Positions 1-9,175 of a stretch of DNA of 64,000 bases are shown here, piece by piece (positions within the stretch are counted from its first letter, which is position 1; each line of letters starts with the position of its first letter). Source of the DNA: Candidatus Epulonipiscium viviparus (GTDB taxonomy: Bacteria; Bacillota; Clostridia; Lachnospirales; Cellulosilyticaceae); the NCBI RefSeq assembly GCF_030708075.1, contig NZ_CP117982.1, forward strand, positions 248,001 through 312,000. The letters run 5' to 3'. The position numbers and the translations under genes were made by a program. A model generated the notes under the pieces. That model was given only the letters and a program-made list of their open reading frames with translations. It ran no database searches and had not been told where the DNA came from.

Positions 1-1579
1 ATGCTCCGTACTGATAGACTGGGCCATGCTCACTAAAGTTGATTAATGTGGTTGCAGTGGTGGCACGCGCCATAGTTACAGGACCATAAACAGCAATATT
101 GGTGAGCCCAACATCTGGCAAGAATCTTGCAATATCACTGCCTTTTGTAGCTAAATAAGATACTGGAGTTTCTAAGATTCCCTCGTTTTGTAGACCAATC
201 AATTCTTCAAAAACTTCGGCATTTGCAGAAGCATCAGAAGCATAAGGTTCTACTGTTTTTGGAATATTTCCAGTAACCAAAATTTTTCCGCCAGCGGCAA
301 CGTACTTCTTGATCTCCTCACCTGCAGCTGCGCCTATATAAGCAAGCTCGGGGATAATCAATACTTTATAGTTATTTAAATATTGAGGGAGATCTTCATC
401 GAATAGAACATGAGCTGCTAACCCCGCACTTAAGACGCACTGATACACTCCGGCTATTGTGTCTTGACTAACTTTCCAGCTCTTATTATCTGCGCGAGTA
501 TTTTCAGGGCTAGAAAGAATGGCGACATCAGCATAAGAAATAATATCTTTCACTTTCGAATGAATGCTTGCTCCATATTCAAACATCTTGGCAATATTCT
601 TCATGGCTTCGATATCTGGAGTGGCTGTATCGGCATGTACAATATCACCTGCAATTAGCATGCTATTCATGGCGGCACAGACAGCTGCGTCGGTGTATAG
701 CGTTTCGAGAGGCCTAGAATTGAAATGCCCCCATCCTCTCATTCGCTGAATATTCATATCAGAAGTAACGCCCCTAAATGCTGTGTACGCAAGGCTCAAC
801 GAAATATTTAGTCCTGAATGATCTGGTTGTGGGTCATAGGTTATGAAATCTTCATGCTGAGGTTTAGGTAAGCTCCATTGAAGGCATCCAACTATGTCGG
901 CACCAACCGTAAGCCGCGAATCTATTTCTTTGAGTGCCAGACTGACATCGTTGATAAATTTCCAAATTATGTCTGTTCGCCATCGATTATTTGCTCTGGT
1001 TGCGCTCCCGAAAGGTAGGTTCGATATTTGGGCGAAGGCTTCTTGGCATCTGTCGCAGTAACAAACATCGTTCATCATGCCGTATAACCCGTCAATCCAA
1101 ATTCCGTTAATATCATAGTTTGTTGCACACTCAATAATCATAGCCAACGTATTATCATAAATAAAATTGCCAGTCGGGCAAGGTGTATAAGTTTTAAGAT
1201 CTTGCTTTTTGTTGAGATAATAAGTTTTGTCGAGTCTTTGTGCTGCCCAACCAAAATTTTTGTCGCGCTCCATTTGATAAGTAGATATATGGCTTGTAGA
1301 AAAATAAGCAGTAACATCAATATTTTCTGCACGAAGAGCCTTTACTATATCTCCAAACAAGTCTCGTTTCATATTTGGATGCGGCACTCCAATTTTAGTA
1401 GGAAAGTAAGCAAAACCGTAACCACACCTGGCAAAAACGGTAACTGATTCCGCACCAGATGCTTTGATGGTTGCAACATATTTATCGATATCCAAGCTAT
1501 TGCCTACTGCCAAAATATTTTCGGGAGTGTGCATATCGAGATGCAATTTTTTTATAATCTGATGATATGTTTTATTCAA
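1..1579 (-). CDS. Glycosyl-hydrolase-like protein (GHL6/GH42-like), 3' end beyond the left edge
   Basis: An open frame of 526 codons with no stop runs off the left edge. The first residues contain HLDMHTPE, followed by an apparent TIM-barrel region with GIWIDGLYG and a paired-cysteine motif CYCDRCQEAF. This order resembles the 'hypothetical glycosyl hydrolase 6' families that carry a GH42-type trimerisation domain; the last visible third (KVLIIPELAYIG, YVAAGGKILVTG) fits that trimerisation or glutamine-amidotransferase-like fold. It is probably a cytoplasmic exo-glycosidase, since no signal peptide is seen. The start is TTG at 1579, chosen because an AGGAG lies nine bases upstream and the conserved HLDMH motif begins only 11 residues in. 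Substrate unknown. Family assignment is from memory of motifs and is moderate. Confidence 0.7.
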   Translation of the reverse strand, partial: MNKTYHQIIKKLHLDMHTPENILAVGNSLDIDKYVATIKASGAESVTVFARCGYGFAYFPTKIGVPHPNMKRDLFGDIVKALRAENIDVTAYFSTSHISTYQMERDKNFGWAAQRLDKTYYLNKKQDLKTYTPCPTGNFIYDNTLAMIIECATNYDINGIWIDGLYGMMNDVCYCDRCQEAFAQISNLPFGSATRANNRWRTDIIWKFINDVSLALKEIDSRLTVGADIVGCLQWSLPKPQHEDFITYDPQPDHSGLNISLSLAYTAFRGVTSDMNIQRMRGWGHFNSRPLETLYTDAAVCAAMNSMLIAGDIVHADTATPDIEAMKNIAKMFEYGASIHSKVKDIISYADVAILSSPENTRADNKSWKVSQDTIAGVYQCVLSAGLAAHVLFDEDLPQYLNNYKVLIIPELAYIGAAAGEEIKKYVAAGGKILVTGNIPKTVEPYASDASANAEVFEELIGLQNEGILETPVSYLATKGSDIARFLPDVGLTNIAVYGPVTMARATTATTLINFSEHGPVYQYGA

Positions 1580-1662
1580 AGTTGATTGCTCCTTTTTATT
1601 CCAAATTGGTAATAATAACCGCATTATAGCATAATGAAATAGGCAATACAAGTTTCTATGTA

Positions 1663-1699
1663 CAAAAAAAACTCCATCACTATAGTAGTAACAGAGTTT
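1663..1699 (-). terminator. Rho-independent terminator after the DUF4430 gene
   Basis: On the minus strand AAACTC pairs with GAGTTT across a partly paired interior and is followed by a run of T. It sits just past the stop of the gene at 1705-2205. Confidence 0.55.
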
Positions 1700-1704
1700 A
1701 TGCA

Positions 1705-2205
1705 TCAATTAGTACCTATATCTTTTCCGCCATCTTTGGTATATTTCCATTCGATTTTGTCACCTTCAACAGCTTTAATGTTGTTAGGGCTATCTTCTAT
1801 AACTTTGCCATTTACATTAAACATCCATCCGCTTGTAGTGCCATTCGCACCAGCTTTGATGCCATCAATCGCTGTTACATATAACGCATTATTTTTTCTG
1901 TTATACGTATATTCATAATCTAGATTTTTGTCGTCTAAAGCTTTTTGTAATACGGACCAAACAGTCGAATTTGCATCCACTTTTATAGAAGTTGGAGCAA
2001 TAATGTCTGTTCCGCCAATAGTTGCTCTGCTAACAGATAGAGTAACAGCATCTTTTTCGTCTGGTTGTGCTTGAGAGGTTGTTACTTCGGTTGAGGCAAC
2101 TGCAACAGCATTAGACTTAAATACTTGCATAGCAGGAACAGCATAAGCCGCATTAATAGCAATCAGTGCTCCTGTAATAATACATACACCAAGTTTTTTA
2201 CTCAT
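1705..2205 (-). CDS. Secreted DUF4430 (transcobalamin-like C-terminal domain) protein
   Basis: A 166-residue exported protein. Residues 1-23 form a signal peptide (KKLGVCIITGALIAINAAYA) without a lipobox cysteine. Residues 75-160 resemble DUF4430, the small beta domain also found at the C-terminus of transcobalamins, with landmarks TVWSVLQKAL, SGWMFNVNG and GDKIEWKYT. In Firmicutes such domains occur on cell-surface proteins and are suspected of ligand binding; no enzymatic residues are visible. The gene is flanked by hairpin terminators on both sides, so it is probably transcribed alone. No cobalamin riboswitch or B12 gene is nearby, so a B12 role should not be assumed. Confidence 0.75.
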   Translation of the reverse strand: MSKKLGVCIITGALIAINAAYAVPAMQVFKSNAVAVASTEVTTSQAQPDEKDAVTLSVSRATIGGTDIIAPTSIKVDANSTVWSVLQKALDDKNLDYEYTYNRKNNALYVTAIDGIKAGANGTTSGWMFNVNGKVIEDSPNNIKAVEGDKIEWKYTKDGGKDIGTN

Positions 2206-2320
2206 TTGTTCTTTTGCTACAAAGTGTGTAGCTTCTCCTTTTACATATTATTGACATCCTAACAATAGCAAAATCCATTTTTTGTGTCAAGGCTTATGTA
2301 CTAACAATTATATAAATATG

Positions 2321-2361
2321 AAAAAACCATCCCTACTTTTCAAACTGAAATAGGCAGGGAC
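2321..2361 (-). terminator. Terminator at the end of the aminopeptidase-lipoprotein operon
   Basis: On the minus strand TCCCTGCCTA is partly complementary to TAGGGA, followed by GGTTTTTTC. It lies just downstream of the lipoprotein stop at 2378. Confidence 0.5.
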
Positions 2362-2377
2362 AAGAGATTTTTTTTAT

Positions 2378-2914
2378 CTATCTATATATGACAGATTCTA
2401 AACCAACTGTATGATCGAATTCTGGCATAGGTTCGCCGTTATATTGAAACTGAACTCCATCGATCCACTCTCCGGGATACGCTCTTTGCAAAAAAGTTTC
2501 TTCGAGCGAGCGAACAGTAACCAATCCACCAGCAGAACCTTGGAAATAATTATACCAAGAACCTTTATCACCGTCTTGCAAATTGATTGTCACAATTTTT
2601 TTATCATCAACATTTTCAATATTTACTATATCTATTTCTAGGCCATCAAATGCCTGATCTGAAAGTATAGTCGCAAGATTGTTCATAGCAGTAAGAATAT
2701 CACCAGAATATTCCACTTTGGAACCGTCAATGGGTACATTAATCATATTGTCATAATCTAGTGTATATGCGTATAAGTCTGCTGTTTGAACACTAGGCAT
2801 AGAGACCCCTTCAATATTTTCTGTTGTGTCAACAGTAGTCGTATCATGCAGACACCCTGTTAATGCAGCGCTAAATGTAAACGCTAGTAATAATTTTGAA
2901 ATTTTCTTTTCCAT
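2378..2914 (-). CDS. Lipoprotein, possibly GerMN-domain-like
   Basis: A 178-residue predicted lipoprotein. A short charged start (MEKKISK) and hydrophobic segment lead to the lipobox LTGC, so Cys21 should be lipidated and the protein anchored outside the membrane. The remaining region (about 60-170) contains VTINLQDGD, a SAGG segment and a late VQFQYNGEP, an order that recalls the GerMN domain of GerM-type spore and germination lipoproteins. That resemblance is weak and judged by eye. The gene starts 21 bases after the aminopeptidase stop and is probably the last member of the large minus-strand operon, which also contains the sporulation genes yqfC and yqfD. Confidence 0.6.
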   Translation of the reverse strand: MEKKISKLLLAFTFSAALTGCLHDTTTVDTTENIEGVSMPSVQTADLYAYTLDYDNMINVPIDGSKVEYSGDILTAMNNLATILSDQAFDGLEIDIVNIENVDDKKIVTINLQDGDKGSWYNYFQGSAGGLVTVRSLEETFLQRAYPGEWIDGVQFQYNGEPMPEFDHTVGLESVIYR

Positions 2915-2935
2915 AAAATAAACAGTCCTTTCGAG

Positions 2936-4714
2936 CTAAATTGCTCGTGTATAATTTATAAGCCACTCGGATTCCTCGTCGGTTAAATACTTGGAAATTT
3001 TTTCGAGCACTATTTGATGGTAATTATTAAGCCAAGCCTTTTCTTTTGCAGTCAACATATCTATTTGTATAGCATCGATATCTATTGGAGCTAAAGTTAA
3101 AGTCTCGAATTTTAAAAATTGACCATATTCATTTTTGACATCTTTTTCTACAACTATTTCGTTTTCGATACGTATACCATGCGAATTTTCTATATATATC
3201 CCAGGTTCATTACTGGTAACCATACCCACTTTTAATACGCAGCTATCATTTCGTTCGGGCACTACCTTCCATCTGATGCCATTGGGACCTTCATGTACAT
3301 TTAGCAGATAGCCGATGCCATGGCCCGTACCAGATCGATAATCGATATCGAGCTCCCATATAGGACCGCGCGCCAAAATATCTAGATTAATACCAGTGGC
3401 ACCTTCTAAAAATTTTGCCATAGATAAATTAATCATACCTCGTAAGACGGCAGTAAAGTGAGTTTTTTGTATGTCAGTAACTTCGCCCAGTGCAATTGTG
3501 CGTGTAATGTCTGTTGTTCCTTCAAAATATTGTCCTCCTGAGTCTATCAAATATAGGCCTTTATTTTCAAGGGGGGTAGGGTTGGATAAATCAGTACTAT
3601 AGTGCATAAGGGCAGCGTTAGCGCCATAAGCAGAAATAGTTCCAAAACTTTCTTCTATGAAGCCATCTTGTTCAGCACGTAGTTCAAAGATTTTTTTCTG
3701 AGCATCAAGTTCTGTAATTTTAGACGTTTTTACAGTTTCTTTGATCCAATACATAAACTTGGCAATGGCAATACCATCTTTAGCATGAGCCCATCGGATA
3801 TTGTAAAGCTCGGTTTCATTTTTATGAGCTTTGAAATTTGTTGTAGGTGCAGTCATCTCGATCTTGGCAACGGTATCTGGCAAATTGAAATATAACGCAT
3901 AATTGATTTTCGCACGGTCCAGTAAAACTCTACCAGATAAAGATTTAGCAAAGTCATAAACATCGTCGTAATTTTTGATGATTATGTTATCTTTGGCAAG
4001 TACATCTACAATGGCAGCTGAGAGCTTAGCTCTGTCCACAAATAAATAAGCACAATCAAGCGTAACTACAGAATAAGCAAGAATCACTGGAAAATGTGGA
4101 ATATCATTGCCACGGATATTATATAGCCATGCAACATCATCTAATGTAGTTATAATATGCGCGGCGACATCCTTTTGTGCCATAAAGTCTCTAACACGCA
4201 CCAATTTGGAAGCTGTAGATTCTCCGGAGTATTTTTCATCCAGCAAAAATGCTGTGCCTGCAGGCAAGCTGGGTCTATCCTCCCAAAATGTAGCTACCAA
4301 ATCTAGATCATATCGAACAGTAGCATGCTTTTCTTCGACCGCTGTTTTTAATTCGATACCAATTTTGGCTCCAACAACGCGACCGTCAAAAGCTAGTACT
4401 TCTCCAGCCTTAATCGTGTTTTTGATATACTTAGATAATACTGGTACATCGGGTTCGCCCATTTTAAATAAAGTGATACCTGTTCCTTCTAATTGAGATT
4501 GTGCTTGAATAAAATATCTTCCATCAGTGTATAACACAGCAGAGTCTTGAGTAATAACAAGCTCTCCGGCCGACCCAGTAAAATTTGAAATATACTTTCT
4601 AACTTGAAAAAAAGCTCCTACATATTCACTACTATGAAAATCAGAAGAAGGGATATAATACATATCAATACCATTCTGCTTCATAGCTTGTCGTAATTTA
4701 GTTAATTTGTCCAT
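2936..4714 (-). CDS. Xaa-Pro aminopeptidase, M24 family
   Basis: A 592-residue cytoplasmic metallopeptidase that would remove N-terminal residues preceding proline. It has the long three-domain layout of aminopeptidase P: two creatinase-like N-terminal domains (to about residue 310), then the pita-bread catalytic domain. Metal ligands are visible in order: two Asp in IDSGGQYFEGTTDITRTI, His in GTGHGIGYLLNVHEG, Glu in NEPGIYIE, and Glu in IENEIVVE. The start is set at the ATG at 4714 because the GGAGG five bases upstream is a good ribosome binding site; the in-frame ATG four codons earlier contains that site within its own first codons. It follows recO directly and is co-transcribed with it. 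Confidence 0.9.
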   Translation of the reverse strand: MDKLTKLRQAMKQNGIDMYYIPSSDFHSSEYVGAFFQVRKYISNFTGSAGELVITQDSAVLYTDGRYFIQAQSQLEGTGITLFKMGEPDVPVLSKYIKNTIKAGEVLAFDGRVVGAKIGIELKTAVEEKHATVRYDLDLVATFWEDRPSLPAGTAFLLDEKYSGESTASKLVRVRDFMAQKDVAAHIITTLDDVAWLYNIRGNDIPHFPVILAYSVVTLDCAYLFVDRAKLSAAIVDVLAKDNIIIKNYDDVYDFAKSLSGRVLLDRAKINYALYFNLPDTVAKIEMTAPTTNFKAHKNETELYNIRWAHAKDGIAIAKFMYWIKETVKTSKITELDAQKKIFELRAEQDGFIEESFGTISAYGANAALMHYSTDLSNPTPLENKGLYLIDSGGQYFEGTTDITRTIALGEVTDIQKTHFTAVLRGMINLSMAKFLEGATGINLDILARGPIWELDIDYRSGTGHGIGYLLNVHEGPNGIRWKVVPERNDSCVLKVGMVTSNEPGIYIENSHGIRIENEIVVEKDVKNEYGQFLKFETLTLAPIDIDAIQIDMLTAKEKAWLNNYHQIVLEKISKYLTDEESEWLINYTRAI

Positions 4715-4726
4715 ATAAGCCTCCAT

Positions 4727-5476
4727 TTATAAAATATTAATAAAATGCAATGTTTTAAAATCTTTATCTATATAAAACTTAGAATATTTTTCTGATACTA
4801 CGCAAAACTCCCTAATTAAATCTTTAGGCGCATCGAAATAATATAACTCTTTCAAAGGAGCATTTAAAATATAGCGTATAGCGTATATTGTTCCTATGTG
4901 AAGCTTTATTTTTTTAGTATCTCTAACACAATTATTACATAATAAGCCTCCATCTTCTATCGAAAAAGCGTAACGGGTATGCTTGTCCAAATAATGCAGA
5001 TCTGTTTCGCAATTGGTGCAGCTATAAACATTTGGTAAATATCCTAGATATTTCATAGCCCTCATTTCAAACACGAATCGAATTAGTTTAGCTGAAAGTC
5101 TATGTTTAGTGAGCTCATGTAAAGTGTATAATGTAAGTGTTAATAAATTTTTATTACTAGAGTTTTCCTGCGTAACTTCATTTAAAAATTCTGCAATAAA
5201 GCTAGCATAAGATAGAGTGGTGATATCTTGGCGTAAATTGTGGAATGACTTTATTATTTCTACATTTAACAGTTTGTATGTATCTCTAGTCTTTTTTACG
5301 CTAAAATTTCCATAAACAAACAATTGAGTGCCAGAAGCTAAACCACGGTTATAATGTTTAGCACCTTTGGCCGAAACATCAATTTTTCCAAATTTATCAC
5401 CAAAAAGGGCGATATACTTATCACCCTCTCCAACAGTAAACTCCTTAATTACAAGTGCTTTCATACTTAAAATCAT
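4727..5476 (-). CDS. recO: DNA repair protein RecO
   Basis: A 249-residue RecO, which loads RecA onto SSB-coated single-stranded DNA with RecR in recombinational repair. The N-terminal OB-fold is seen in KALVIKEFTVGEGDKYI and GKIDVSAKGAKH; the C-terminal helical domain carries a zinc knuckle, CTNC followed by CNNC (roughly residues 155-185). The position directly after era and the yqzL-like gene is the classic Firmicutes order. The ATG touches the stop of the yqzL-like gene (TAAATG), indicating translational coupling. An in-frame Met at codon 5 is a possible alternative start. Confidence 0.93.
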   Translation of the reverse strand: MILSMKALVIKEFTVGEGDKYIALFGDKFGKIDVSAKGAKHYNRGLASGTQLFVYGNFSVKKTRDTYKLLNVEIIKSFHNLRQDITTLSYASFIAEFLNEVTQENSSNKNLLTLTLYTLHELTKHRLSAKLIRFVFEMRAMKYLGYLPNVYSCTNCETDLHYLDKHTRYAFSIEDGGLLCNNCVRDTKKIKLHIGTIYAIRYILNAPLKELYYFDAPKDLIREFCVVSEKYSKFYIDKDFKTLHFINIL

Positions 5477-5593
5477 TTAGTCACCATCTTCTTCATCCTC
5501 ATCTTTTTTATTTTCACTATTTTCATGTTCTTTGTAGGCTAAGTAATTCTCAATACTTCCAGTGTCTGTAAAATCTTTCCAATAGTCTGCCAT
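5477..5593 (-). CDS. YqzL-like small protein between era and recO
   Basis: A 38-residue protein with an excellent ribosome binding site (AAGGAGGAGTATTCTT before ATG). It begins MADYWKDFTDTGSIENYLAY and ends in a strongly acidic tail (DEDEEDGD). The W-x-x-F-x-x-TG-x-I-x-x-Y-L pattern matches what I recall of the YqzL family, short proteins of unknown function lying between era and recO in Bacillus and relatives. The stop abuts the recO start. The gene position and motif together support the assignment; the function is not known. Confidence 0.8.
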   Translation of the reverse strand: MADYWKDFTDTGSIENYLAYKEHENSENKKDEDEEDGD

Positions 5594-5686
5594 AAGAATA
5601 CTCCTCCTTCATAACCATAAAATATTACACTGCGTTAAGATAGGATGCACAATTTTATATTATAAAATACAGGAACTTTTTGGGAA

Positions 5687-6598
5687 TCATTCCAGTAAAT
5701 TCTCTTTACTATACCCGTAATTTTTTAGTAAAAACTCACTATCGCGCCAATTTTTCTTGACTTTAACCCAAAGGCTTAAAAAAATCTTTGAACCCAATAA
5801 ACGTTCAATATCGCGTCTAGCATGAGTTCCGATACTTTTTATCATTTGACCATTTTTACCAATAATAATTTTTTTATGAGCATCACGTTCGCAGATTATA
5901 GTGGCTTCTATATCTACCATATCACTTTTATCACGCTTGCGCATTGAGCTAATTTCTATGGCAATGCCGTGAGGTATTTCTTTGTCTAAAAGATGCAAAG
6001 CTTTTTCGCGAATTAATTCTGCCACAAGCTGTCTTTCTGGTTCATCTGTAATCATATCTTCTGGAAAAAACTTTGGTCCAGCTGGAAGATATTTTGAAAT
6101 GCAGTGGATAAGCGCATCTACGTTGGTTCCTTCGTAAGCAGAAATCGGAATCACTTCTGCAAAATCCATAGAATCTTTGTAGCATTCAATGCTATCTATT
6201 ACTTCTTGCGGATCTTTTCCGTCTATTTTATTGATGCATAAAAATACAGCAGAATTGACAGACTTCAGTTTTGAAATGATTTCTTCATCTAATTTTCCGA
6301 TTCGCGTATCTGTTTCTATTAAAAATAAAATGATATCAACTTCATTTAGTGTAGTGTGGGCAGCTTTAACCATAAACTTTCCGAGCTCTGTGTTTGGCGT
6401 ATGGATTCCTGGTGTATCTATAAAGACGGCCTGAAAATCGTTTGTGGTAAGAATAGTACGCACCTGGTGTCTAGTAGTTTGAGGCTTGTTAGACATGATA
6501 GCAATCTTTTCACCCACTAATCTGTTCATAAGTGTTGATTTACCAACATTGGCGCGCCCTATTATGGAAATAAATCCCGATTTAAACTCTTTTTTCAT
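5687..6598 (-). CDS. era: GTPase Era
   Basis: A 303-residue Era GTPase that binds the 3' end of 16S rRNA and acts in 30S subunit maturation. The G domain shows G1 GRANVGKST, G3 DTPGI, G4 NKID and G5 ISAYEG; the C-terminal KH domain carries the RNA-binding segment IIIGKNGQMIKSIG. Length is typical. An AGGAG lies six bases before the ATG. It follows ybeY by 12 bases, so the two 16S-maturation genes are co-transcribed. Confidence 0.96.
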   Translation of the reverse strand: MKKEFKSGFISIIGRANVGKSTLMNRLVGEKIAIMSNKPQTTRHQVRTILTTNDFQAVFIDTPGIHTPNTELGKFMVKAAHTTLNEVDIILFLIETDTRIGKLDEEIISKLKSVNSAVFLCINKIDGKDPQEVIDSIECYKDSMDFAEVIPISAYEGTNVDALIHCISKYLPAGPKFFPEDMITDEPERQLVAELIREKALHLLDKEIPHGIAIEISSMRKRDKSDMVDIEATIICERDAHKKIIIGKNGQMIKSIGTHARRDIERLLGSKIFLSLWVKVKKNWRDSEFLLKNYGYSKENLLE

Positions 6599-6610
6599 TT
6601 TTTTCTCCTA

Positions 6611-7072
6611 TTATCTAGTAATTTTAAGTGTTTCTAAAACACAATCTTGCTTAGCAAACATGATTATTTCATCGTCTTCTGTCATATGATCATAGCCCAA
6701 TAGATGAAAGCAACTATGAGCAATTAAAAAGCAAATTTCTCTTGCCAAAGAATGATTATAAGCTACAGCTTGCTCCTTTGCAATATCTAAGCATATGATA
6801 ATATCGCCAAGAATTACTACGTCTGCAGAATCTACAAACTCTGATTGCGCTTCAAATTGAGGAAAAGATAGAACATCAGTGTCTCTATCTATTTCTCGAA
6901 AATCACGGTTAATAGTTTTTATAGTTTCTTTATCAACTATACTAAGACTGATTTCGATATCATTTGATATATTTTCTAATTTTAAACATTCTTCTATAAC
7001 TTCTATAATCTTTTGCTCGAGCTTTGGCTCAAGAACAAATAAACCTTCTTGGTCATCTATATCAATGTGCAT
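6611..7072 (-). CDS. ybeY: Endoribonuclease YbeY
   Basis: A 153-residue single-domain metal-dependent RNase involved in 16S rRNA 3'-end maturation and ribosome quality control. The diagnostic zinc motif H-x3-H-x5-H is present near the C-terminus (HSCFHLLGYDH), preceded by the conserved DVLSFPQ segment. The start codon immediately follows the stop of pgpH (TAAATG), indicating coupled translation. Confidence 0.94.
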   Translation of the reverse strand: MHIDIDDQEGLFVLEPKLEQKIIEVIEECLKLENISNDIEISLSIVDKETIKTINRDFREIDRDTDVLSFPQFEAQSEFVDSADVVILGDIIICLDIAKEQAVAYNHSLAREICFLIAHSCFHLLGYDHMTEDDEIIMFAKQDCVLETLKITR

Positions 7073-9154
7073 TTACTTTTTTTCCTTCTTTTCTGGGTAT
7101 TCTATTCTTTCGTGATACATAGCGTTTAAAGTTCTGGTGAAGCTTTGTATAATCTTTTCTATATCTGATAAAAATAAATTACATTCACTAAGCTCTCCTA
7201 TATCAAGTTGCTGTTTAACCATTTTGCGAACAAGATCTTCTATAGTAAAATCTGGACCCAATTTATTTTGCATAGAGCGAGTCGTAGCTTCTATAATATC
7301 TGCTAGCATTACAAGAGCCGCTTCCTTAGTTTGTGGTCTTGGACCTGGATATGTGAAATCTTCTTCCTTGATGTTTTCTGTACCAGTATTCTGAGCTTTT
7401 ATATAGAAGTATTGCATAACGCTACATCCGTGATGCTGTAAAATCATATCTTTTACACATTCTGGTAAATTGTATTTAGCAGCAATTTCAACGCCCGTTG
7501 TTACATGTGAAATAATGATGTTGGCGCTAGATCGAGGATCGAGTGAATCATGTGGGTTTCTGGATCCTTGATTTTCTTTAAAATAATTACCACAAGTGAG
7601 CTTACCAATATCGTGATAATAGCCACCAACGCGAGCTAGTAAGGCATTGGCTCCAATTTCATCAGCCGCTGTTTCGGCTAAATTGCCAACCAATAAACTA
7701 TGATGATATGTTCCTGTGGCTTCTAATAGTAGTCGCTTTAAAATTGGTTGATTTGGATTTGTAAGTTCTAGTAATTGAAACCGAGTTACAAAATGAAATG
7801 CGCTTTCCCATAGAGGTAAGCTTCCACCCACTAAAATTACAGAAAAGACTCCAATACCAACAGCGATTAGCATATTGTAAGCTAAATTGATGGTAAGCGG
7901 CATATCAATTAGTAATACCATCGCAATATACACGCTACCATATATAATTCCCAAAAAGCCTGCAACTTTGATCATATCTTTTCGTTCAATCATTTTTACA
8001 ATAATAAAGACACTCATAATCCCTGTAATAAATTGATACAAGATGGTAGTCATGTCAGCTTTATACATAAGAGAATAGACTACTAAAATTACAAAATGAA
8101 ATACACAAGCAATTTCTTTATTTAGAAGTAAAGCAATTATCATAGCTCCTATAGCAAGAGGGAATTGAATAAATTGTAGCCCTAGCATAAGTCTTGCCAC
8201 TATTAGCATCATAATATACAATACAAATAATAAATTTTGTCCTTCTGGAGTTAAAAACGATTTAAAAGCCGTCACTCGCAAAAATGATATAACAAACACA
8301 TAAAGAATGAGTATCATAATAAAAACGCCAATATATGGAACAAAATTATCAATATTATTGGTGCCTATAATACCACTGTCAATTAGTAATTGATAGGATT
8401 CTTCTGTTATTTTACTTCCTTTTCCAATAATTTTTTCGCCTTCTTCGACCATAACTGCAGGGACACTAGATCTTTTAATATGGCGAGCCTCTTCGGTGGC
8501 GTCTTTATCTAAAACTAAATTTGTTACAAGTTGATTATCTATTATATTGTTAACTAAAGTTTGATAAACTGGCGATATACCAAATTCTAATATCATAGAG
8601 TTTATATCAAGCTTTTCGAGATCTTCTGCAGAAACGCCCTTATTATTATATATCTGTTTAAACAGAGCCAGTATTCGCTCTTCTATTTGAGCTAACGTTT
8701 CAGGCGGAATATTCAATAGCATTTCATACTGACTATTAACAAGTGATAAATGAGATTTTTGTTGTAATATTTGTGAGTAGTTTATATTTGTGGCAATATA
8801 ATTTATTCTAAGTTGTTTTTGAACAGAATCAGGAATCTCTAAAGGAGGGTATTGCATCATAGCAATAATCTCCTCTGTATAATTAAATAATGATTCTGTA
8901 TCTGATAGTATATTTTGTAAAACTTGTTCATCGATCATATATATATCATCTACTGAATTTGCTGCCAATTGTTTATTATGTTCCGTTAATTTTGTATTTT
9001 CGAATTTAAACGGAGCAAAAAAATCCGTAGGTACAACACTACCTATCTGGAATTCTGATTTTCTATCGAATAAATTTCCAGTCACTACTGCTAAAAACGT
9101 GAACGCCATACTCAGCCAAATAAATATTGCCCTGGTATTTGATTCCTTTTTCAT
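7073..9154 (-). CDS. pgpH: PgpH/YqfF-type cyclic-di-AMP phosphodiesterase (7TMR-HD)
   Basis: A 693-residue membrane protein of the 7TMR-HDED/HD class; the PgpH homologue in Listeria degrades c-di-AMP. Order: an N-terminal membrane anchor, a large extracellular domain (about 40-270), seven membrane helices (about 275-470), then a cytoplasmic HD domain. HD landmarks are HHSLLVGNLAE, YYHDIGKL and a later HH pair (ILQHHG). The position between phoH and ybeY matches yqfF of Bacillus. It is the likely c-di-AMP turnover enzyme here; no cyclase gene is in the window. Confidence 0.92.
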   Translation of the reverse strand: MKKESNTRAIFIWLSMAFTFLAVVTGNLFDRKSEFQIGSVVPTDFFAPFKFENTKLTEHNKQLAANSVDDIYMIDEQVLQNILSDTESLFNYTEEIIAMMQYPPLEIPDSVQKQLRINYIATNINYSQILQQKSHLSLVNSQYEMLLNIPPETLAQIEERILALFKQIYNNKGVSAEDLEKLDINSMILEFGISPVYQTLVNNIIDNQLVTNLVLDKDATEEARHIKRSSVPAVMVEEGEKIIGKGSKITEESYQLLIDSGIIGTNNIDNFVPYIGVFIMILILYVFVISFLRVTAFKSFLTPEGQNLLFVLYIMMLIVARLMLGLQFIQFPLAIGAMIIALLLNKEIACVFHFVILVVYSLMYKADMTTILYQFITGIMSVFIIVKMIERKDMIKVAGFLGIIYGSVYIAMVLLIDMPLTINLAYNMLIAVGIGVFSVILVGGSLPLWESAFHFVTRFQLLELTNPNQPILKRLLLEATGTYHHSLLVGNLAETAADEIGANALLARVGGYYHDIGKLTCGNYFKENQGSRNPHDSLDPRSSANIIISHVTTGVEIAAKYNLPECVKDMILQHHGCSVMQYFYIKAQNTGTENIKEEDFTYPGPRPQTKEAALVMLADIIEATTRSMQNKLGPDFTIEDLVRKMVKQQLDIGELSECNLFLSDIEKIIQSFTRTLNAMYHERIEYPEKKEKK

Positions 9155-9175
9155 TTGAACACCCCAAACTTAATG